Shown here in pieces: positions 18,010 to 27,952 of a stretch of 64,000 nucleotides of DNA. The notes beneath the pieces are model-generated. The model saw nothing but the letters and a program-made list of their open reading frames with translations. It was not told the origin of the DNA and searched no databases. The stretch's first letter is position 1, and the number at the start of each line of letters is the position of its first letter. The DNA comes from Peribacillus sp. FSL H8-0477 (GTDB lineage: Bacteria; Bacillota; Bacilli; Bacillales; DSM-1321): positions 1,736,001-1,800,000 of the forward strand of contig NZ_JBBODE010000002.1 in the NCBI RefSeq assembly GCF_038002765.1, given 5' to 3'. The position numbers were made by a program, and so were the translations under genes.

Positions 18010-18498
18010 ATGCCAGATAAGGATGAAATAGATTTAATAATTAATCTAGATCACCTGCCTTTTCCTGAAAGAGAAATATATAGTTCAAGTTCATGTGTTC
18101 TGAATGAAAAGCAAAATTCGAGAACAAGAGGGAAGAAAAAAAGGAGAAAAAAACAGAAAAAAACACAGGAAATCAAGGATGATATTTGTGGACACATAAG
18201 GCAAAAATGTGATGGGAATGCAGAAGAATACTGGCGTTCTATTGATATAGATCCTCTTCCGTCTGGGTCTGTCACTGTTTTAAATTCTAGTGGATATAAG
18301 ATGACAGTGAAGGCAGATTTAACTGGAGATGGGAATGCAGATATAGTCTTATTTAGTTTAACAGAAAGGGACCAGTCTAAATCTGTCTCGTTAGGTTCGA
18401 TTGCTAAAATTGAGGTCATTTGTGAAGGAGACAGTAGTCAAATTTGCAACGGGATGTATAGCGTTCTTATTGCCTACCCAAAAGATGTTTGTAAATGA
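18010..18498 (+). CDS. Ena-like endospore-appendage-type protein with basic linker
   Basis: 162 residues in three parts: an acidic N-terminus with Cys29, a strongly basic segment (RTRGKKKRRKKQKKTQ, about 38-53), and a C-terminal beta-rich domain with DICGHIRQKC (Cys60, Cys67), SGSVTVLNSSGYKMTV, GSIAKIEVICEG and CNGMYSVLIAY (Cys138, Cys146, Cys161). The last domain follows the strand-and-cysteine pattern of Ena (DUF3992) subunits of Bacillus endospore appendages, as I recall it. ATG 18010 lies close after GGGAGGTGG; an upstream in-frame ATG 17932 has no site. Directly before an Ena-like pilin gene and a collagen-like gene. An anchoring role is inference. Confidence 0.55.
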   Translation: MPDKDEIDLIINLDHLPFPEREIYSSSSCVLNEKQNSRTRGKKKRRKKQKKTQEIKDDICGHIRQKCDGNAEEYWRSIDIDPLPSGSVTVLNSSGYKMTVKADLTGDGNADIVLFSLTERDQSKSVSLGSIAKIEVICEGDSSQICNGMYSVLIAYPKDVCK

Positions 18499-18533
18499 GG
18501 GCTGTCCGGAACTAAAAATCCGCAACTGTCCAA

Positions 18534-18562
18534 ACAAATTTAATAAGAAAGACATAGCATTA
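18534..18562 (+). promoter_or_regulatory. Candidate sigma-K promoter
   Basis: ACA (18534-18536), a 16-bp spacer and CATAGCATT (18553-18561) resemble the mother-cell sigma-K pattern AC-N16-CATANNNTA. It lies just upstream of the Ena-like gene at 18594, which follows a GGAGGG ribosome site. Confidence 0.35.
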
Positions 18563-18593
18563 TAGAGAAACCACAATCCAGGAGGGAAAACAC

Positions 18594-18944
18594 ATGGCTC
18601 AAATAGGAAGCTGTAATGGTGAACAATTAGTCGGAGTAAATGATTCGGTATGTCTCACACTTGAATTAGATGATGCAGTCGCCCCGACAGTAGTATGGAC
18701 AGATATAACGCCTTATATAATTAACGGAACAATTATGGTCGAGAATAATGGGATCGTAGGAGTCGGTCAAAGCGCAGCATTATCAGTAAATGGAGCCGCG
18801 GTACCAGATTTTGTAGTTGTACCAGGGGAAGCTCGTTCTGTAACATTAAATGATATAAATACTATTTCACTTTTAGGCTCAGGTGGAACTGCAGGCGCAT
18901 TTTCAAGTGTAAATGTTGCTTTTTCTCTAAATTACAAATTCTAA
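18594..18944 (+). CDS. Ena-like endospore appendage subunit (DUF3992 type)
   Basis: 116-residue protein with cysteines only at positions 7 and 20, near the N-terminus, then an all-beta, Thr/Val/Gly-rich body ending in VVPGEARSVTLNDINTISLLGS and VNVAFSLNYKF. Known Ena pilins have the same size, an N-terminal cysteine connector that disulfide-bonds to the next subunit, and a jellyroll body with the same SRSxTxxDIxxIS-like segment. ATG follows AGGAGGG. The next gene is collagen-like, as l-bclA is near ena3 in the B. cereus group. No C-terminal cysteine partner is present, so cross-linking may differ from Ena1B. Outer coat protein is the alternative. Confidence 0.6.
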   Translation: MAQIGSCNGEQLVGVNDSVCLTLELDDAVAPTVVWTDITPYIINGTIMVENNGIVGVGQSAALSVNGAAVPDFVVVPGEARSVTLNDINTISLLGSGGTAGAFSSVNVAFSLNYKF

Positions 18945-18981
18945 ATTTAAAGAGGATGAATAAATCATCCTCTTTAAATTT
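18944..18981 (+). terminator. 17-bp perfect hairpin after the Ena-like gene
   Basis: AAATTTAAAGAGGATGA (18944-18960) pairs perfectly with TCATCCTCTTTAAATTT (18965-18981) across TAAA. There is no long T run after it. It may terminate, or attenuate so that more subunit than tip protein is made. Confidence 0.7.
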
Positions 18982-19023
18982 ACCCATTATAAGTAACTCT
19001 TGAGTGGGAATTTTCGAAAATAA

Positions 19024-20908
<1,885 letters not shown>

Positions 20909-20910
<2 letters not shown>

Positions 20911-20983
20911 CTGAGGTACTAACGATTAGGCCTCAGTTTAAAAGAATTAGTTCCCTATATGTGCCACCTGCATTTTGCAGGTG
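20909..20983 (+). terminator. Two hairpins after the collagen gene
   Basis: AACTGAGG/CCTCAGTT (20909-20938) and CACCTGC/GCAGGTG (20965-20983), the latter followed by TTATTCTT. The second is the better terminator. Confidence 0.6.
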
Positions 20984-21092
20984 TTATTCTTATAAAGAGT
21001 AATGTCCGAAGGGTAGTAGGTAACGTTTAGTAAAAAATCTTGTTTAATTGTATGAATTTGGTAAAATTTAAATAAGAAAGGGGATTATAATT

Positions 21093-21542
21093 TTGATTAG
21101 AAAGTTAAGAGTTGGTGAGATGCCTCCAATACATTTATTATTATTAGCGGATCCATCCCCAAAAATAGTGAGGGACTATATCTCTAGGGGAGAGTGTTTT
21201 ATTGCTGAAGATGGAAATCACATCATTGGTATATATGTACTTCTGCCTACAAGACCTGAAACGGTAGAGTTAGTAAATGTAGCTGTTGAGGAAGTTCATC
21301 AGGGCAAAGGGGTAGGAAAACGATTAGTACTAGATGCAATTAAAACTGCCAAGAATAATGGCTATAAAACAATTGAAATAGGGACGGGAAATTCTAGTAT
21401 AGGTCAACTAGCTCTCTACCAAAAATGCGGTTTCAGAATAACGGGTGTTGATTTTGATTTTTTTACAAAACACTACGCAGAAGAAATCATAGAAAACGGT
21501 ATTTTATGCAGAGATATGATTCGACTCTCACAAACGATATAA
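21093..21542 (+). CDS. GNAT-family N-acetyltransferase
   Basis: 149-residue acetyl-CoA-dependent acyltransferase. The acetyl-CoA loop is VHQGKGVGKRLV (motif Q/RxxGxG/A), followed by GTGNSSIGQLALYQKCGFRITG, which is the usual end of the GNAT core. The start is TTG, about 9 bases after GAAAGGGG; there is no in-frame ATG that keeps the first strand. Substrate unknown. Followed 43 bp later by a membrane protein gene, possibly in one transcript. Confidence 0.88.
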   Translation: MIRKLRVGEMPPIHLLLLADPSPKIVRDYISRGECFIAEDGNHIIGIYVLLPTRPETVELVNVAVEEVHQGKGVGKRLVLDAIKTAKNNGYKTIEIGTGNSSIGQLALYQKCGFRITGVDFDFFTKHYAEEIIENGILCRDMIRLSQTI

Positions 21543-21585
21543 AGGAAACCAATACATATTTCGAATAACATAGGAGGGGAGTAAA

Positions 21586-22032
21586 TTGACCTTCAGTGCA
21601 AAAACCCATAGAGGAAAATTGATTTTTTTGCTGTTTATTAACGTCTTGTCTATGGTTTTGTATTTTCCCTCTGGAATACTAGCGTATCTTCAACTTTCAC
21701 TAGTCTTTCTTATGCTTCTATTAGTGTTTATTCATTTCACATTAAGAATAGAGGATGGTCTGATTACCTATCAGGTACTGTTTCTTTCACTAGTTATTTG
21801 GAAAAAAGAACTTAATCCTCATCAGATGATACATCTAACGTTTAAACGGGTTGGGTGGTCCACTCAATGTGCGGTTATAGAAAATAAACAAATGCTCAAT
21901 CTTCGAATTATTCATTTTACTCCTGAAAACGTGTTTCAAGAATTGGCTTTGTTTGCGCAACGAAATGGTATACCAATAATTAAAAGCAAAGATTATTCAC
22001 TTTTAGAGAAAGTAGGAAAAGGGAGTGGGTAA
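21586..22032 (+). CDS. Small membrane protein, two predicted spans
   Basis: 148 residues with two adjacent hydrophobic segments (LIFLLFINVLSMVLYFPSG and LQLSLVFLMLLLVFIHFT) followed by a soluble part rich in beta strands (LRIEDGLITYQVLFLSLVIWKKEL), an arrangement like small Bacillus membrane proteins with a PH-like tail. TTG start after GGAGGGGAG. Its stop abuts the next gene's ATG, so the two are translationally coupled. Function unknown. Confidence 0.75.
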   Translation: MTFSAKTHRGKLIFLLFINVLSMVLYFPSGILAYLQLSLVFLMLLLVFIHFTLRIEDGLITYQVLFLSLVIWKKELNPHQMIHLTFKRVGWSTQCAVIENKQMLNLRIIHFTPENVFQELALFAQRNGIPIIKSKDYSLLEKVGKGSG

Positions 22033-22938
22033 ATGAAATTTCCGGATCAATTACTGCAATGGATTACCTCCTCTGTAGATTCTCGAGTAAATATAGAAGA
22101 GATCCATCGCTTACCTGGAAGTACTTCTTCGGATGTCTATAGTCTTTCACTAAGTAATCAAGGAAATATACAAGAATATGTACTGCGTCAATTTACGAAT
22201 CGTAGTTGGCTTGAAGAGGAGCCTGACCTTGCAAAACACGAAGCAGAAAGTCTTCGAATGGCTTCGAAAACTAGGACGAATTCTCCTGCGATCATTGCCT
22301 ATGATGAAACAGGGAGTGAGTGTGGAATCCCTTCTGTCTTAATGACAAAGGTTGAAGGGGAGGTTGATTTAATGCCTGGAATTAAGGTGGGTGGATGGAT
22401 AGATGACTTGGCAAAAACCTTAGCGGCTATTCATACTGTGGAAGCAGCCGAGTTTGCTTGGAACTATTTCTCTTATAATGATATAAAGACCATAAGTATC
22501 CCAAAGTGGACGAGTCAACCGGAACGATGGAAAAAGCTGTTGGAAATTTTGAGAGGACAGCAGCCAGAAACTAAGATTTGTTTTATCCATCGGGATTATC
22601 ATCCAACGAATGTTTTATGGGAAAATGGGAAAATCAGCGGTGTCGTAGATTGGGTTAATGCTTGCAGGGGGCCAGCGGGTATTGATGTTGGACACTGCCG
22701 CCTTAATCTTGCCAGGCTGTATGGTATTGCTTTTGCGGATGCGTTCTTAACTGCTTACCAGACTTATGGTGGTTCGGAGTTTACATATGATCCATATTGG
22801 GATTTGGTTTCCCTAGTAGATGGCGGCCCGCCAGAAGTATATCCAGGATGGCCGGTATTTGGTGTTAATGATTTAACTAATGACGTAATCGTTGAACGAA
22901 CTGACCAGTACGTAATAAGCCTTATGAATCGACTTTAG
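22033..22938 (+). CDS. Aminoglycoside-phosphotransferase-fold kinase
   Basis: 301 residues with the APH/choline kinase signature: catalytic loop FIHRDYHPTNVLW (HxDxxxxN) and metal-binding GVVDWVNACRGPAGIDVGH. Small-molecule kinase, cytoplasmic. Such chromosomal Bacillus proteins are rarely true aminoglycoside kinases, and nothing here suggests resistance. ATG follows GGGAGTGGG and abuts the upstream stop. Confidence 0.85.
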   Translation: MKFPDQLLQWITSSVDSRVNIEEIHRLPGSTSSDVYSLSLSNQGNIQEYVLRQFTNRSWLEEEPDLAKHEAESLRMASKTRTNSPAIIAYDETGSECGIPSVLMTKVEGEVDLMPGIKVGGWIDDLAKTLAAIHTVEAAEFAWNYFSYNDIKTISIPKWTSQPERWKKLLEILRGQQPETKICFIHRDYHPTNVLWENGKISGVVDWVNACRGPAGIDVGHCRLNLARLYGIAFADAFLTAYQTYGGSEFTYDPYWDLVSLVDGGPPEVYPGWPVFGVNDLTNDVIVERTDQYVISLMNRL

Positions 22939-22962
22939 GATAAGTAACGAGAACAGCTGATA

Positions 22963-22998
22963 AAAAACACAAGCTGTTCGTTTACAGCTTGTGTTTTT
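22963..22998. terminator. Bidirectional terminator
   Basis: AAAAACACAAGCTG pairs perfectly with CAGCTTGTGTTTTT; it separates the kinase gene from the converging tyrosinase gene. Confidence 0.95.
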
Positions 22999-23010
22999 AT
23001 CAAAATCAAA

Positions 23011-24030
23011 TCAACGTTTTTTTCTTCGCGCTCTTTCAATTTCTACATCATAGACGTAGCCTAACCTTCGGTGATTAATTACGTGTTTCGGCGTAGTATC
23101 CCAGGGAAACATTCGGTCCGTATAGTTTTGTCCATAGGGACCGCCTTTTCTTGGTACGTAGCTTTTCTCGGGGTGTATAATCTGCCACATAGCCCATAAT
23201 CGATCCACATTAGCATGATGTAAAAAGAATACAGGGTCATTTGGTGCGGTTGGAACATAGCCCATGTGCCCGCCAACCCAAACGTGGACTAGATTATGAA
23301 GCTGAGGGCCGTTTATAAACCCTTCTAGTTGATTTCGAAAACTGGGATTACTGGTCATATCCCAGGATGGAGCATCATAAGGAGTGACGCGTAACACCTT
23401 ACGAACATCTTCACGAGTTGGCAACGTTATGGTGTGATCAGTACCACCAAAATTGCGTTTTAAGCCTCCTGCAAGACTTCCTTCTTCATCTAATACTTCC
23501 CATTTTCCTGCTGCAAAAGGACCGTCTTCAACAATGAAGTCGTTTGCAGGATTTCCGTTTCCTCCCATAAAATCGTTTCTCCATATCGGTGACTTAGTAG
23601 GATCTTTTAACGCTGCATCTGTAGCCCAATCCCAGTACGGAAGAACAATATTTGGATAAATTTTCTGAAGATCTGATTCAAAACGTAATAGAAATTCTCT
23701 ATGCCATGGTAAAAAGGCTGGACCCATATGAGCAGCATTGCGGTGACTACTATCGCGAATAGGTGAATCCTCTTGATTCGATTGAGTTCTACTCGAGCTG
23801 CCGTGCCCCATCGAATGTGGGTTAGTAGTGGTGGGCGAAATTTGTCCTTCTGTCATTACGTTTTCATTTTTTCTTGGGGGAGTCTGGAATTTCCCACCTG
23901 CTGTATGCCATGCTACATAACGATCATAGACACCTATTTCTTTCAGTTTCAAAACGGCAGATACATACTCTTTTTTCTCCTTATCGGTAAGGTTAATAAT
24001 ATTTTTTCTAACTTTATATTTAGCTGACAT
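23011..24030 (-). CDS. Tyrosinase (type 3 copper monooxygenase) with a CuA-loop insertion
   Basis: Oxidises tyrosine to DOPA and dopaquinone, leading to melanin. 339 residues, close to the 297-residue Bacillus megaterium enzyme. CuA ligands His42 (AWHTAGG), His101 (NAAHMGP) and His110 (PWHREFLLRFE); CuB ligands His245 and His249 (QLHNLVHVW) and His272 (FLHHANVDR). The water-activating pair Glu236 and Asn246 is kept, but the position equivalent to Arg209 is Val250. Between His42 and His101 there are 41 extra residues, Ser/Thr/Asn-rich with HSMGHG. No caddie gene is adjacent. No signal peptide. Confidence 0.93.
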   Translation of the reverse strand: MSAKYKVRKNIINLTDKEKKEYVSAVLKLKEIGVYDRYVAWHTAGGKFQTPPRKNENVMTEGQISPTTTNPHSMGHGSSSRTQSNQEDSPIRDSSHRNAAHMGPAFLPWHREFLLRFESDLQKIYPNIVLPYWDWATDAALKDPTKSPIWRNDFMGGNGNPANDFIVEDGPFAAGKWEVLDEEGSLAGGLKRNFGGTDHTITLPTREDVRKVLRVTPYDAPSWDMTSNPSFRNQLEGFINGPQLHNLVHVWVGGHMGYVPTAPNDPVFFLHHANVDRLWAMWQIIHPEKSYVPRKGGPYGQNYTDRMFPWDTTPKHVINHRRLGYVYDVEIERARRKKR

Positions 24031-24169
24031 GTAAGGTATCTCCTTTAAAGTCTGTCTAGTTCCTAAACGGCGTTAAGATATACTAAGCAACAAGACGTTA
24101 AATGAACTAGTACATCAGCGGAAATAAGGAAAAATAGGCATTAAGCATACCGGAGAAAATATATAGAAA

Positions 24170-24199
24170 ATAACCACCTCATTAAGGAAATGAGGTGGT
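24170..24199 (-). terminator. Terminator of the 51-residue gene
   Basis: AACCACCTCATT pairs with AATGAGGTGGTT; on the minus strand it is followed by TTATTTTCT. Confidence 0.75.
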
Positions 24200-24213
24200 T
24201 GTTGATTTATGGA

Positions 24214-24369
24214 TTATACGGATAAGATCCTGATATCTGTGAAAGATTGGTTAAATAATTCACTGCTGAGAAGAAGTGTACCTAAAACATCTCGTTCATC
24301 TTCCGCTTTAATTACCTCTACCAAAATAGTGGAGGAGCCATTCTTTACCGTTACTTTGTATTCGTTCAT
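24214..24369 (-). CDS. Small hypothetical protein, 51 residues
   Basis: Short reading frame MNEYKVTVKNGSSTILVEVI ... SFTDIRILSV, with an AGGCGGTGA ribosome site 4-5 bases before ATG and its own terminator. The hydrophobic/polar alternation at the start suggests beta strands. I do not recognise the family. The opposite-strand reading over the same bases lacks a ribosome site. The flanking stretches 24031-24169 and 24370-24450 contain nothing else I can support. Confidence 0.6.
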   Translation of the reverse strand: MNEYKVTVKNGSSTILVEVIKAEDERDVLGTLLLSSELFNQSFTDIRILSV

Positions 24370-24454
24370 TGAATCACCGCCTAAAAGGATTATTGTTGTA
24401 TTATAAACGATATTCAGTATTCGTTACATCCATTTAGGAAGAATTTCTGAGTAA

Positions 24455-24610
24455 TTACCTCTTATAAAGAAAAAATCACTCATTTTTTCTCGCTGCCAGT
24501 ATTCCGAGGCACGATTGGCCTAGTCTTCGGCAAACGCGATACCTACGTTTATTGATTCGTCTCTAAAGTGAACCGTGCCTAATTCCTTTATCTCGTAAAG
24601 TTTATCGAGG
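24455..24610 (+). ncRNA. Possible structured leader RNA upstream of aldo/keto reductase gene
   Basis: AGGCACG (24507-24513) can pair with CGTGCCT (24574-24580), enclosing a TTGGCC/GGCAA hairpin; a second hairpin CTCG/CGAG lies at 24592-24609. The transcript would run into the aldo/keto reductase gene at 24709. I cannot assign a known riboswitch class. Confidence 0.25.
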
Positions 24611-24708
24611 TTTAACCCTCAGAAACGAAATAGTAGATTTACAGATCAAAAAACAGTACACTAGTGTAAGGGTTTACAATAAAACATACATAGAGAAGAG
24701 GAAAGAAC

Positions 24709-25701
24709 ATGGTCTATCAAGCGGCGGAGAATCGTTATGAAACGATGAAATATAATCGGTGTGGACAATCAGGTCTAAAATTGCCAGCGATATCATTAGG
24801 ATTATGGCATAATTTTGGTGGGGTCGATACGTTTGAAAATGGTCGAGATATGTTGAGAAAAGCATTCGATTTAGGAATCACTCATTTTGATTTAGCCAAT
24901 AATTACGGACCGCCTGCTGGTTCAGCCGAAGAAATGTTCGGAAAAATCTTACAGACCGATTTTGCTCCTTATCGAGACGAGATGATTATATCATCCAAAG
25001 CTGGCTATTATATGTGGCCAGGCCCTTATGGAGAATGGGGATCTAAAAAATATTTAACAGCGAGTATTGATCAAAGCTTAAAGCGTATGGGCCTTGATTA
25101 TGTTGATATTTTTTACTCTCACCGCCCAGATCCAAATACCCCGATGGAAGAGACCATGGGTGCGTTGGATTCAATTGTTCGCCAAGGTAAGGCATTGTAT
25201 GTAGGAATTTCGAGTTATGATGCGGACCAAACAAAAGAAGCCGTAGAGATTTTGACTAACTTAGGCACACCGTTAGTCATTCATCAGCCAAACTACTCTA
25301 TGTTAAACAGATGGATAGAGGATGGCCTGCAAGATGTCTTGCATGAAAGCGGAACAGGCTCGATAGCATTTTGTCCATTGGCACAGGGTTTATTAACGAA
25401 CAAATATTTATCAGGAGTTCCTGCCGATTCAAGAGCATCAAAACCGTCTGGTGCATTAGCTGAAGAAGCGATCACAGATGATGTGATTATGAAAATTTCT
25501 GAATTAAATACTATAGCACGAGAACGAAATCAAAGCTTGGCACAAATGGCCCTTGCTTGGGTCCTGCGTGAAGGACGTGTAACCTCCGCTTTAATTGGAG
25601 CAAGTAAAGTTAGTCAGATTGAAGAAAATGTAGCCGCACTAAATCATTTGAGTTTTACCTCAGACGAACTTGAGGGAATTGAAAGAATCCTATCAAGGTA
25701 A
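24709..25701 (+). CDS. Aldo/keto reductase, YghZ (glyceraldehyde-3-phosphate reductase) type
   Basis: 330-residue NADPH-dependent reductase. YghZ-group signs are the N-terminal MKYNRCGQSGLKLPAISLGLW, FDLANNYGPPAGSAEE (catalytic Asp and Tyr), ISSKAGYYMWPGPYGEWGS (catalytic Lys) and FYSHRPDPNTPMEET (His). In E. coli this protein reduces L-glyceraldehyde 3-phosphate and methylglyoxal. ATG 24709 after GAAGAGGAAAGAAC. Monocistronic, ended by its own terminator; preceded by a possible structured leader. Confidence 0.9.
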   Translation: MVYQAAENRYETMKYNRCGQSGLKLPAISLGLWHNFGGVDTFENGRDMLRKAFDLGITHFDLANNYGPPAGSAEEMFGKILQTDFAPYRDEMIISSKAGYYMWPGPYGEWGSKKYLTASIDQSLKRMGLDYVDIFYSHRPDPNTPMEETMGALDSIVRQGKALYVGISSYDADQTKEAVEILTNLGTPLVIHQPNYSMLNRWIEDGLQDVLHESGTGSIAFCPLAQGLLTNKYLSGVPADSRASKPSGALAEEAITDDVIMKISELNTIARERNQSLAQMALAWVLREGRVTSALIGASKVSQIEENVAALNHLSFTSDELEGIERILSR

Positions 25702-25707
25702 CAAAAA

Positions 25708-25772
25708 TAACCCGTATGTATGGCCTTGTGTCTGTTGTTTAACAGACACAAAACCTGCTACGGGTTTTTTAT
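25708..25772 (+). terminator. Intrinsic terminator
   Basis: AACCCGTA pairs with TACGGGTT with an inner TGTGTCTGTT/AACAGACACA hairpin; T run follows. Confidence 0.88.
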
Positions 25773-25806
25773 GAGTTGCAGGATGTCACTGACGAATCAA
25801 CTTATA

Positions 25807-25959
25807 TTACTCAGTTTTGTCAGTATCCTTATTCGCTTTACTCGTATAAGGTTTAGCACTTTTTGCTTTGTTAGCTCCAGCTTTCCATCTATTCCAACCT
25901 TTACTCCCTGTTCCACGACCAGTTCCGCCAGTTGGTTTCTTTGCTTTAGCTTTTCCCAT
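25807..25959 (-). CDS. Small basic Gly/Lys-rich protein, 50 residues (DUF3934-like)
   Basis: MGKAKAKKPTGGTGRGTGSK at the start, then GWNRWKAGANKAKSAKPYTS and a Lys/Asp tail. The composition and the GTGxGTGSKGWxRWK core resemble a family of tiny Bacillus proteins I recall as DUF3934; function unknown, possibly nucleic-acid binding given the charge. GGAGTGA precedes ATG. About 190 bp separate it from the next gene at 26150, without another element I can support. Confidence 0.65.
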   Translation of the reverse strand: MGKAKAKKPTGGTGRGTGSKGWNRWKAGANKAKSAKPYTSKANKDTDKTE

Positions 25960-26149
25960 AAAATCACTCCATTTGTGTTGTTACTCTGTATATTGTTGGT
26001 TAGCTTTATCTCTTTATGGCGTGCTTACATGTTCTAAGCATGTTGAAATATACGGCAGCTTATTCAATATGTACAGAATTTTATTCTTAAGGTTTCATTA
26101 TATCACTGTTTACGCACAGTCCCAATAAAACGATAAAAAGGAATGTTGA

Positions 26150-27478
26150 TTAATAAACATTTTGCTTCGATTTTGTCAGCCAAAGGTTGATGCCGATTTT
26201 ATGGCATATTGTTACGTAATGCATAAGGGTTATTAAAACAGCACCAGTATTCATGCCGATTATAATTCCTTCCATGTTGAATGCAGGCTGTGAACCTAGA
26301 ATGTACATAATAATAAATGCAACAATATGTGACCATACAGTGTGTACAAATGCATCTTTTACTAAACCTAATCCGATTAAATAGGCTTGCATCGGAATGA
26401 TAAAAAAATGGAAGAGAAAATAGGGACATAACAATTTTAAGTAAAGAGAAGCGGAGGTCGATGAAAAAAAGAGTGACGTTAAAGGTTCCGCAAAAAAATA
26501 AATAATAAAAACGGCTGGTACGCCATAAAGGATGGTAACCGATATGGATTTCTGTAAAAGGTCGCGAAGTTTCTCTTTATCTCTCTTATTATAGGCCTCA
26601 GAGACGTTAGGAATTAGCATGATCATTAAGGAATGTGCAATAAAAGCAGGGAAAAAACCAATCGTCATCGCCACACCCGTCAACATTCCGAAATGCTCAG
26701 TGGCTAAAACGGCTCCAAAACCGGCGGAGAGTAAGGCCGCATGAATCAGAAAAGGCTGGATGGCATTAGTAATGGCATGGAAAATTCTCAAACCCATTGT
26801 GGGTAACGATACCTCAAGTAGTTTTTTTCGTGCTTCTTTTCCTGACGAAAGGGTGTGTGAGCTTCTTTTCATGATTCGTAAATGAACCATAAATAGGCTG
26901 AATAAGTAGATAAATACTAAGAATTCACTTCCAATTAATACATAGAAAGCCATGAGTAAAGAGTCTTTTTGGTTATACTGAAATAATGTAAAAATCAGAA
27001 GCAACAAACCAAATTGAAATATTTTTTTAAAAAAGTTTGAAAGTGCAATCTTACTCATTTGCTGAACACCCATAAAATACCCTCTCGCGATAGATGAGAA
27101 AGCCACGATAGGAATTAAACCAACAAACAGCCATTTTATATGTGGGTGATACCGGTCCATTAATGGCAAAAAGGTTAGGATAATCGGCATTATTGCACAG
27201 ATAACCAAGCCCACTACGGCAGCCATTTTTAATGCATGAATAAGTAAATTGAAATGCAGGGCAGGTTTGTTTTCTGCAACAAATTTAGAAACGGAAATAT
27301 GTAATTCCAGGCTTGCGAGCACATAGATTAAGAAGAATATTGGCAAAAGTGACATGTATTGCCCCATTCCTTCTTCATGTAATTCTCGGGCAAGAATCAT
27401 ATTTATTAAAAATTCGACACATTCTCCGAAAAAAGCGGCAATAACCAAAATAATCGTTCCTTTGTAGAACCCCCGCAT
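26150..27478 (-). CDS. SpoVB/YkvU-like MOP-superfamily lipid flippase
   Basis: Polytopic membrane protein, about 442 residues with 12-14 predicted spans, of the polysaccharide/lipid-linked-precursor exporter family (MurJ, SpoVB, Wzx). Hallmarks are the N-terminal FYKGTIILVIAAFFGECVEFLINMILAREL and the central GLRIFHAITNAIQPFLI. The length fits YkvU (445) better than SpoVB (518). A role in spore cortex or envelope precursor transport is likely. ATG 27478 chosen after GGAGGAGAG; TTG 27484 lies too close to that site. Confidence 0.82.
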   Translation of the reverse strand: MRGFYKGTIILVIAAFFGECVEFLINMILARELHEEGMGQYMSLLPIFFLIYVLASLELHISVSKFVAENKPALHFNLLIHALKMAAVVGLVICAIMPIILTFLPLMDRYHPHIKWLFVGLIPIVAFSSIARGYFMGVQQMSKIALSNFFKKIFQFGLLLLIFTLFQYNQKDSLLMAFYVLIGSEFLVFIYLFSLFMVHLRIMKRSSHTLSSGKEARKKLLEVSLPTMGLRIFHAITNAIQPFLIHAALLSAGFGAVLATEHFGMLTGVAMTIGFFPAFIAHSLMIMLIPNVSEAYNKRDKEKLRDLLQKSISVTILYGVPAVFIIYFFAEPLTSLFFSSTSASLYLKLLCPYFLFHFFIIPMQAYLIGLGLVKDAFVHTVWSHIVAFIIMYILGSQPAFNMEGIIIGMNTGAVLITLMHYVTICHKIGINLWLTKSKQNVY

Positions 27479-27784
27479 TGGCAACTCTCCTCCTCGGTGT
27501 TTATATAAGGTATGAGACAGGCCGTGGAATATTCATTGTTATCTCAAACCTTTTTATGTATATAAAAAGATTACTAAAAAAAATAATACCCCATTTCGCG
27601 TTCCTAAAAAGTAACTATATAACAATAAAGTGAAATATTTGTACGTTACATAAATATACTATATACTAGGAATAAGTAACATAACGCAATACCCTCAATT
27701 TACTTTACTCTTCGATATTCTAATCTCTCCAAATCTACTTTTACACGACTGCAACTCAAGTATTTGAAAGGAAAAGGTCTATTT

Positions 27785-27905
27785 TAAATGAATAGTAGAG
27801 AAGCTGAACCACCTTGAGTAAGTTTATCTAAACGTCTTACTGGTAGATCTATGATTTGACGAGCTTCTTAGAACGAACAAATTCCTCACATGCAAGATTT
27901 GATAC
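27785..27905 (-). pseudogene. C-terminal remnant of an unidentified gene
   Basis: On the minus strand two segments in neighbouring frames, NLACEEFVRSKKLVK and then IIDLPVRRLDKLTQGG followed by SASLLFI and a stop, read as one protein end broken by a frameshift. There is no start codon or ribosome site. The rest of 27485-27952 holds AT-rich spacer and the khtU leader. Confidence 0.35.
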
Positions 27906-27952
27906 AAAACCTAATCCAAAGAAGGTGACATAAAAGAGAGGCAGGGATATAC

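Noticed and set aside
22033..22938. Aminoglycoside resistance gene
   Set aside because: Only the generic APH kinase fold is visible; the context gives no sign of resistance or transfer. The same applies to 62984-63781.
24209..24406. Plus-strand 65-residue frame
   Set aside because: No ribosome site; the minus strand carries a 51-residue gene with a good site and terminator.
25720..26128. Plus-strand Phe/Ser-rich frames of 86-105 residues
   Set aside because: They are antisense to the 50-residue basic protein gene and start inside a terminator.
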